NCBI GenBank assembly: GCA_017550745.1
Contig: JAFZOG010000085.1
Span: 1 to 55,335 of the forward strand
Length of the DNA stretch: 55,335 nucleotides
From: Clostridia bacterium
Lineage (GTDB): Bacteria; Bacillota; Clostridia; Christensenellales; Aristaeellaceae
Reading direction: 5' to 3'
The notes under the pieces are model-generated. The model was not told the origin of the DNA. It worked only from the letters and a program-made list of their open reading frames with translations, and did no database searches. A program made the translations under genes and the position numbers. Every line of letters starts with the position of its first letter. Positions within the stretch are counted from its first letter, which is position 1. Positions 50,663-55,335 of this stretch are shown in pieces.

Positions 50663-50747
50663 GAGTACAGAGTTCAGAGTACAGATTATTTTGTACAATC
50701 TGGGGACCCATTATTGGTCAGCTATTTAAATCTGAACTCTGCACTCT
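50662..50747. repeat. Inverted repeat between DUF512 and der
   Basis: AGAGTACAGAGTTCAGA (50662-50678) pairs with TCTGAACTCTGCACTCT (50731-50747) at 16 of 17 positions. Inside, GTACA (50679-50683) pairs with TGTAC (50692-50696). No T-run follows. It may be an IS-like or MITE-like remnant or an operon-internal structure. Confidence 0.6.
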
Positions 50748-50776
50748 GCAAACTCTTTGAAGGAGGACTGATTCAA

Positions 50777-52126
50777 TTGCCTTCCGCGAAACCCTTGGTT
50801 GCCATCGTGGGCCGCCCCAATGTGGGCAAGTCCACGTTCTTCAATAAAATCTCCGGCCAGCGCATCGCCATCGTGGAGGATGTGCCCGGCGTGACCCGGG
50901 ACCGCATCTACGCCGACGTGGAGTGGACAGGGCGGAAATTCACCCTGATCGACACCGGCGGCATCGACCCGCGCAGCGACGACGTGCTTTTGTCCCAGAT
51001 GCGCCGCCAGGCGGAAATCGCCATGGACATGGCGGATGTGATCTGCTTCTTTACCGACGCCCGGGCCGGCATGACCCCGGACGACGAAGAGGTGGCCACC
51101 ATGCTGCGCAAGACCCGCAAGCCCGTGATCCTGGTGGTCAACAAGCAGGATCACGCGGGGCTGAACGACGTGCTGTATGAATTCTACGCCCTGGGCCTGG
51201 GGGATCCCCTGGGCATATCCAGCACCAATATGCTGGGCCTGGGCGATCTGCTGGACGAAATCGTCAAGCGCCTGCCTCCGCCCACGGAAGCGGAAGCGGA
51301 TGAGGAAACCCACGTGATCCAGCTGGCCGTGGTGGGGCGCCCCAACGTCGGCAAATCCAGCCTGACCAACCGGCTGCTGGGCCAGGAGCGCACCATGGTG
51401 TCCGATATTCCCGGCACCACCCGGGACGCCATCGACACGCAGTTTGCGGGCCCCGACGGCACCTTGTACAACATCATCGACACCGCCGGCATCCGCCGCA
51501 AGCGGGCCATCGAGGATGAATCCTTGGAGCGGTACAGCGTGCTGCGCTCCATCGCCGCCATCCGCCGCTGCGACGTGGCGCTGCTGCTCATCGACGCCCA
51601 GGAGGGCGTCACCGAGCAGGACGCCCGCATCGCCGGGATGATCCATGAGGAAGGCAAGGCCGCCGTGGTGGTGGTGAATAAGTGGGACACCCTGGAAAAG
51701 GAAACGGGCACCCTGGAAAAGTTCAAGAAGCAGGTGATCGAGGACCTGAAATTCATGGACTACGCCCCGGTGCTGTTCATCTCCGCCCTGACCGGCCAGC
51801 GGGCGAAAAACGTGCTGCCGCAGGTCAATCAGGTCTGGGAGCAGGCCAGCCGCCGCATCGGCACCGGCGCCCTCAACGACGTGCTGGGGGACGCCCAGAT
51901 CGCCCTGCAGCCCCCCATGATGGGCGGCAGGAAGCTGAAAATCTATTACGGCACCCAGACCGGCACCTGCCCGCCCGCTTTCGCCCTGTTTATCAACGAC
52001 GAAGAGCTGATGCACTTTTCCTACCAGCGGTATCTGGAAAACTGCCTGCGGAAGGCTTTTGGCTTTGAGGGCACCCCCATCCGCTTTCTGCTGCGGGAAA
52101 AGAAAAAGGAGGATACGCGGCCATGA
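50777..52126 (+). CDS. der: Ribosome-assembly GTPase Der (EngA)
   Basis: 449 aa from TTG 50777 with AGGAGG ten bases ahead; the longer frame to 50714 would be inside the inverted repeat. Two GTPase domains in tandem: G1 GRPNVGKST, DTGG and NKQD, then G1 GRPNVGKSS, DTAG and NKWD. A KH-like domain closes the protein. Der is essential for 50S subunit assembly. The length fits the family. Coupling to plsY (ATGA overlap) is typical of Firmicutes. The weak TTG start may limit its level. Confidence 0.95.
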   Translation: MPSAKPLVAIVGRPNVGKSTFFNKISGQRIAIVEDVPGVTRDRIYADVEWTGRKFTLIDTGGIDPRSDDVLLSQMRRQAEIAMDMADVICFFTDARAGMTPDDEEVATMLRKTRKPVILVVNKQDHAGLNDVLYEFYALGLGDPLGISSTNMLGLGDLLDEIVKRLPPPTEAEADEETHVIQLAVVGRPNVGKSSLTNRLLGQERTMVSDIPGTTRDAIDTQFAGPDGTLYNIIDTAGIRRKRAIEDESLERYSVLRSIAAIRRCDVALLLIDAQEGVTEQDARIAGMIHEEGKAAVVVVNKWDTLEKETGTLEKFKKQVIEDLKFMDYAPVLFISALTGQRAKNVLPQVNQVWEQASRRIGTGALNDVLGDAQIALQPPMMGGRKLKIYYGTQTGTCPPAFALFINDEELMHFSYQRYLENCLRKAFGFEGTPIRFLLREKKKEDTRP

Positions 52127-52719
52127 CGGTTTTGAAGCTTCTTTTGATTGCCGTGATCGGCTATCTGCTGGGCAGCATATCCACGGGCATTTTGTATTCC
52201 CGTGCCTTGGGCCAGGACATCCGCACCCAGGGCAGCAAGAATGCCGGGGCCACCAACATGGCCCGGGTGCACGGCATCAGCAAGGGCCTGATCACGCTGC
52301 TGGGCGATTCCCTCAAGGGGGTGCTGGCAACGCTGATCGGCTTATGGATCGCCGGGCAGTACGGGGCGATGATCGGCGGCGCCTGCGCGGCCATCGGCCA
52401 TATGTGGCCCGTGTTTTTCAAATTCAAGGGCGGCAAAGGCGTCGCCACGCTGCTGGGCGTGGGCCTGGTGATCGACCCGACGGTGCTGCTGATCGCGCTG
52501 GCAGTGGCGATCCTGGCCATCGTGCTGACCAAGTATGTGTCCCTGGGCAGCATGGCGGGCGTGATCAGCTTCACCGCCGGCATCATCATCGCCCGGGGCT
52601 TCTGGCCGCTGGGAGCGTGGGCCGCGGCCCTGAGCGCCCTTTGCTGCTGGCGGCACAAAACCAATATCCAGCGCCTTTTGAAGGGCACTGAAAACAAATT
52701 CAGCATCAACAAAAAGTGA
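52123..52719 (+). CDS. plsY: Acyl-phosphate:glycerol-3-phosphate acyltransferase
   Basis: 198 aa, five membrane helices. Conserved loops GSKNAGATNM and KFKGGKGVAT hold the glycine-rich active site. It transfers the acyl group from acyl phosphate to glycerol-3-phosphate, the first step of phospholipid synthesis. Translation is coupled to der by a four-base overlap. gpsA, which often follows, is replaced here by the potassium transporter genes. The length matches the family. Confidence 0.95.
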   Translation: MTVLKLLLIAVIGYLLGSISTGILYSRALGQDIRTQGSKNAGATNMARVHGISKGLITLLGDSLKGVLATLIGLWIAGQYGAMIGGACAAIGHMWPVFFKFKGGKGVATLLGVGLVIDPTVLLIALAVAILAIVLTKYVSLGSMAGVISFTAGIIIARGFWPLGAWAAALSALCCWRHKTNIQRLLKGTENKFSINKK

Positions 52720-52750
52720 TGGCAAAGCAAAGCGGAAGGGGGGGAGACAT

Positions 52751-54091
52751 TTGCCGCTGAAACGCACCCCGGGGAAACGCCGGTTCACCACCTTCCAGGT
52801 GATTTCCGCGGGTTTCCTTTCCTTCATCCTGCTGGGCGCGCTGCTGCTGGCGCTGCCTTTTTCCAGCGTGCAGGAGGGCAGCGTTCCTTTTGCCGACTGC
52901 CTCTTCACCGCCACCTCCGCCGTCTGTGTGACCGGGCTCGTCGTGCGCGACACCGCCACCACCTGGACGCCCTTCGGCCAGGCCGTGATCCTGCTGATGA
53001 TCCAGATCGGCGGGCTGGGCGTGGTGACGGCGGCGGTGATGCTGGCCTGGATCTCCGGGAAAAAGATCGGCCTGATGCAGCGCAGCACCATGCAGGAAGC
53101 CATTGCCGCGCCCCAGGTGGGGGGCATCGTGCGCCTGACCCGGTTCATCGTGTTCACGTCCCTGGTCATTGAGCTGATCGGCGCTGCGCTGCTGCTTCCT
53201 TCCTTTCTGGGGGAATTTGACTTTCCGCGGGCGCTGTGGTACGCGGTGTTCCATTCCGTGTCCGCTTTCTGCAACGCGGGCTTTGACCTGATGGGGATCC
53301 GCGGGCCGTTTTCCTCCCTGACGGATTTTTCGCAGCATATCGGAATCAACCTGGCGCTGATCCTTTTGATCACCGTGGGGGGCATCGGCTTCCTGGTCTG
53401 GAATGATATCAAGGAGCATTCTTTCCGTTTTAAGCAGTACCGCCTGCAGAGCAAGATCGTGCTTCTCACCTCCGCCGCTCTGGTGCTGATCCCGTTTTTG
53501 TGGTTCATGGCGGTGGAGATGCGGCAGCTTTCCGTCACGGAACGCATCCTGCCCGCCCTGTTCCAGTCCGTCACCCTGCGCACCGCGGGGTTCAACACAG
53601 TGGATCTAACCCAGATCAGCGGCGGGGGACAGGCGGTCATGATTTTCTGGATGCTGGTGGGCGGGTCCCCCGGCTCCACGGCTGGCGGCATGAAAACCAC
53701 CACCGTGGCGGTGCTGCTGCTGACGGCCCGGGCGGTGTTCGCGCGCCGGGAGCAGGTGGAATGCATGGGCCGCCGCATCGGGGACGACACGGTGCGCCAT
53801 GCCGTGGCGCTGCTGGTGATGTACTTTGTTTTGTTCTTTGTATCGGGCGTTGTGATCAGCAGCGTGGAGGGCCTTCCGCTGCTCACCTGCCTGTTTGAAA
53901 CGGGCTCGGCCATCGGCACGGTGGGCGTCACGCTGGGCATTACAAGCAGATTGGGGCTTCTGTCCAGAGGCCTGCTGGTCGTGCTCATGTTCATGGGCCG
54001 CGTGGGGGGGCTGACCCTGATTTACGCCGCCCAGGCGGCTCGCCCGGGAACCCAGAGGGCGCTTCCCCTGGAAAAGATCACCGTAGGATAA
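52751..54091 (+). CDS. ktrB: Potassium uptake membrane subunit, KtrB/TrkH type
   Basis: 446 aa from TTG 52751, with a GGGGGAGA-type site ahead. Four membrane-pore-membrane repeats are seen with selectivity-filter loops CVTGLVV, CNAGFDL, RTAGFNT and GTVGVTL. The third and fourth membrane regions keep basic residues expected for the gating loop. It imports potassium with sodium coupling in the Ktr class. The gene for the regulatory RCK subunit follows 19 bases later, supporting Ktr over Trk. The symbol is by motif only. Confidence 0.9.
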   Translation: MPLKRTPGKRRFTTFQVISAGFLSFILLGALLLALPFSSVQEGSVPFADCLFTATSAVCVTGLVVRDTATTWTPFGQAVILLMIQIGGLGVVTAAVMLAWISGKKIGLMQRSTMQEAIAAPQVGGIVRLTRFIVFTSLVIELIGAALLLPSFLGEFDFPRALWYAVFHSVSAFCNAGFDLMGIRGPFSSLTDFSQHIGINLALILLITVGGIGFLVWNDIKEHSFRFKQYRLQSKIVLLTSAALVLIPFLWFMAVEMRQLSVTERILPALFQSVTLRTAGFNTVDLTQISGGGQAVMIFWMLVGGSPGSTAGGMKTTTVAVLLLTARAVFARREQVECMGRRIGDDTVRHAVALLVMYFVLFFVSGVVISSVEGLPLLTCLFETGSAIGTVGVTLGITSRLGLLSRGLLVVLMFMGRVGGLTLIYAAQAARPGTQRALPLEKITVG

Positions 54092-54110
54092 AAGGAAGGG
54101 GAGACTGAAA

Positions 54111-54758
54111 ATGAAGTCTGTGCTTTTGATCGGCCTGGGCCGGTTTGGCCGGAATATGGCGGAAAAGCTGAACGAGCTGAATTACGAGGTCATGGCCGTC
54201 GACCGGGAGGAGCAGAAGGTCAACGACGCGCTGCCCCTGGTGACAGACGCGCAGATCGGAGACGCGACCAACGAAGCGTTTCTCTCTTCCCTGGGGGTGG
54301 ATAATTACGACCTGTGCTTCGTGACCATCGCGGCGGATTTCCAAAGCTCCCTCGTGGCCACGGCCCTGCTCAAGGACTTGGGCGCAAAGCGGGTGATCGC
54401 CCGGGCGTCCAGCGAGGTGCATAAGAAATTCCTGCTGCGCAACGGCGCGGACGACGTGTTCTATCCCGCCAAGCAGGTGGCCGACTGGGCCGTGATCCGC
54501 TTCGCCGCCGACCATGTGCTGGACTATATCGCCCTGGACAGCGAATACGCCATCTATGACGTGTCCGTGCCCGAGGAATGGGACGGAAAAACCGTGGGCT
54601 CCCTGGACATCCGCAAAAGGCACAACCTGAATGTGCTGGCCGTTCGCGGCGGAGGCGCGTCCAGCATGGTGGTTTCCAGCGACACCGTCCTGCACGCCAA
54701 CCAGACCATCCTGGTGCTGGGCACATGGAAGGATGTTCAGAAGTGCTTTAAAATCTGA
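54111..54758 (+). CDS. ktrA: Potassium uptake regulatory subunit, KtrA/TrkA type
   Basis: 215 aa with one RCK unit: Rossmann motif GLGRFGRNMAEKL (about 7-19), an acidic strand end AVDREE for the NAD/ATP ribose and GDATNEAFL. A TrkA_C-type domain (~135-215) follows, which binds divalent or nucleotide ligands. Eight such subunits form a ring that gates KtrB in response to ATP/ADP or c-di-AMP (family knowledge). AAGGAAGGGGAGA lies ahead of the ATG. It is the last gene before the hairpin island. Confidence 0.92.
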   Translation: MKSVLLIGLGRFGRNMAEKLNELNYEVMAVDREEQKVNDALPLVTDAQIGDATNEAFLSSLGVDNYDLCFVTIAADFQSSLVATALLKDLGAKRVIARASSEVHKKFLLRNGADDVFYPAKQVADWAVIRFAADHVLDYIALDSEYAIYDVSVPEEWDGKTVGSLDIRKRHNLNVLAVRGGGASSMVVSSDTVLHANQTILVLGTWKDVQKCFKI

Positions 54759-54852
54759 TTTTCAAAAAATACTTTGCGGCTGCTGAATGATCGATTCGGC
54801 GGCTGTTTTTCATGTGCCGGTAATACTGTTCTCAAATCAAATAACCAAAAAC

Positions 54853-54886
54853 CCACGGGCGGGGCTTTTGCAAGCCCCGCCCGTTT
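54853..54886. terminator. Terminator-like hairpin, copy 1
   Basis: A 13-bp GC-rich perfect stem (ACGGGCGGGGCTT with its complement) around TTGC, followed by TTT. The identical 34-base sequence recurs at 55198-55231. It follows the KtrA gene and borders the hairpin island. Confidence 0.7.
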
Positions 54887-55192
54887 CAGGCTGTCGAAAA
54901 AGTATTTTCGACAGCCTGCGAATGAAAATGGAATCAGGATTCCATTTTCATTCGATGCATCCATTTCCTGCAAAAATGGGTTTTCGACCTCCAAAGGAGG
55001 CCCAAACCCCTATTTTTGCGGTCGGAAATGGATAGCGGAAGCAACATTCTGTTGCTCCTCGGCGGCCGCCTTGGGCTGCCGCCCGGCCTACGCTGAAAAC
55101 GGTACACAGTACCGTTTTCCGGGCGCTTCGGCCCCTGCGGATTGTAATCGAAGGGCTGCGGCCCTTCGATGCATCCCAGGGGTTTTTCGACA
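54887..55192. repeat. Island of tandem hairpins bounded by inverted repeats
   Basis: The ends TGTCGAAAAA (54892-54901) and TTTTTCGACA (55183-55192) are perfect inverted repeats. Inside lie a 14-bp hairpin (54887-54918), a 17-bp hairpin (54919-54954), a long imperfect hairpin (54961-55031), GCAAC/GTTGC (55041-55055), an 11-bp hairpin (55095-55119) and CGAAGGGC/GCCCTTCG (55149-55168). TTCGATGCATCC occurs directly repeated at 54951 and 55166. Open frames here are palindrome by-products. This fills the 495-base gap 54759-55253 together with the two flanking terminator copies. Confidence 0.75.
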
Positions 55193-55197
55193 ATCTA

Positions 55198-55231
55198 CCA
55201 CGGGCGGGGCTTTTGCAAGCCCCGCCCGTTT
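55198..55231. terminator. Terminator-like hairpin, copy 2
   Basis: Identical over 34 bases to 54853-54886. It lies just past the stop of the partial minus-strand gene and is followed by T-rich sequence on plus. The symmetric stem could end the minus-strand transcript. Confidence 0.65.
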
Positions 55232-55253
55232 GTTGATTTGTTTATTTGGTTAC

Positions 55254-55335
55254 TTATGCGTACACGCCGGTTTCAACCTGGAAGAGCTTCCACTGGCCGT
55301 CGGCCTGGAAGAAGGTGTAGCGCTCCAGGGTGGTG
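55254..55335 (-). CDS. 3' end of an unknown minus-strand gene
   Basis: Only the last 26 codons and the stop (TTA on plus at 55254-55256) are in the window. The visible C-terminus includes TLERYTFFQADGQWKLF and ends GVYA. Aromatic and Gly residues in a W-K-L-F-Q pattern suggest an extracellular or beta-strand tail, but no family can be named. Confidence 0.6.
   Translation of the reverse strand, partial: TTLERYTFFQADGQWKLFQVETGVYA

Noticed and set aside
54948-55193. 81-codon minus-strand frame and the matching plus-strand frames in the hairpin island
   Set aside because: Their content comes from palindromes; Arg/Gly-rich composition and no ribosome site.
1-55335. CRISPR arrays, tRNA and rRNA genes
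   Set aside because: No regularly spaced repeats and no cloverleaf or rRNA motifs were recognised by eye; a covariance-model scan would be decisive.

Overview
The window looks like a chromosomal segment of an anaerobic, fairly GC-rich member of the Bacillota (class Clostridia, probably a gut or rumen Oscillospirales/Christensenellales-like lineage). This is inferred from strong AGGAGG ribosome sites with many GTG/TTG starts, the Clostridia-type gene order DUF512 - der - plsY, two secreted clostripain-family (C11) peptidases, LytR-CpsA-Psr and peptidoglycan-binding cell-wall proteins without outer-membrane machinery, and two radical SAM proteins. No rRNA, tRNA or CRISPR array was recognised, so the placement is tentative.

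Layout. 1-11.8 kb (minus strand): def and an alpha/beta hydrolase, then secreted proteins dominated by two large clostripain-family peptidases, one with a co-translated partner, plus small secreted and membrane proteins. 12.4-29.1 kb: the unusual region. A divergent pair (an unknown 386-aa protein on minus; a protein kinase fused to a STAND NTPase and a membrane anchor on plus) is followed by a secreted helical protein and a terminator. Then comes a tight eight-gene plus-strand operon: coiled-coil protein, Hsp70/actin-fold ATPase with a C-terminal membrane domain, unknown 335-aa protein, 1186-aa HerA-type ATPase, C39/papain-like cysteine peptidase, unknown 171-aa protein, a 107-aa leader/core-like peptide and a radical SAM/SPASM enzyme. 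I read this as a peptide-modification (RiPP-type) locus with its own ATP-driven assembly or export machinery. I cannot match the combination to a named system.

29.2-41.6 kb: a NadD-like/NADAR fusion with a structured leader (minus), a DUF554 membrane protein, SDR and ThuA-like enzymes with a TetR regulator, an OhrR-like/radical SAM/cation-efflux operon, an apparently 5'-truncated hybrid histidine kinase, and DUF998 and DUF5655 proteins. 41.7-49.1 kb: secreted 5'-nucleotidase, NahK-like kinase, a degenerate LCP protein overlapping a PfkB sugar kinase, a lipoprotein with four peptidoglycan-binding repeats, and a HAD phosphatase. 49.3-54.8 kb: DUF512, der, plsY and a KtrB/KtrA-type potassium uptake pair. 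The window ends in an island of perfect hairpins and the 3' end of a minus-strand gene.

Palindromic DNA is a theme: hairpin clusters at 2-111, 9608-9770, 12099-12220, 13749-13972, 50662-50747 and 54853-55231, plus three palindromic units inserted in frame inside the kinase-STAND gene (15224-15454). These suggest one or more families of mobile palindromic repeats. All functional statements rest on reading motifs by eye; no database search was run.
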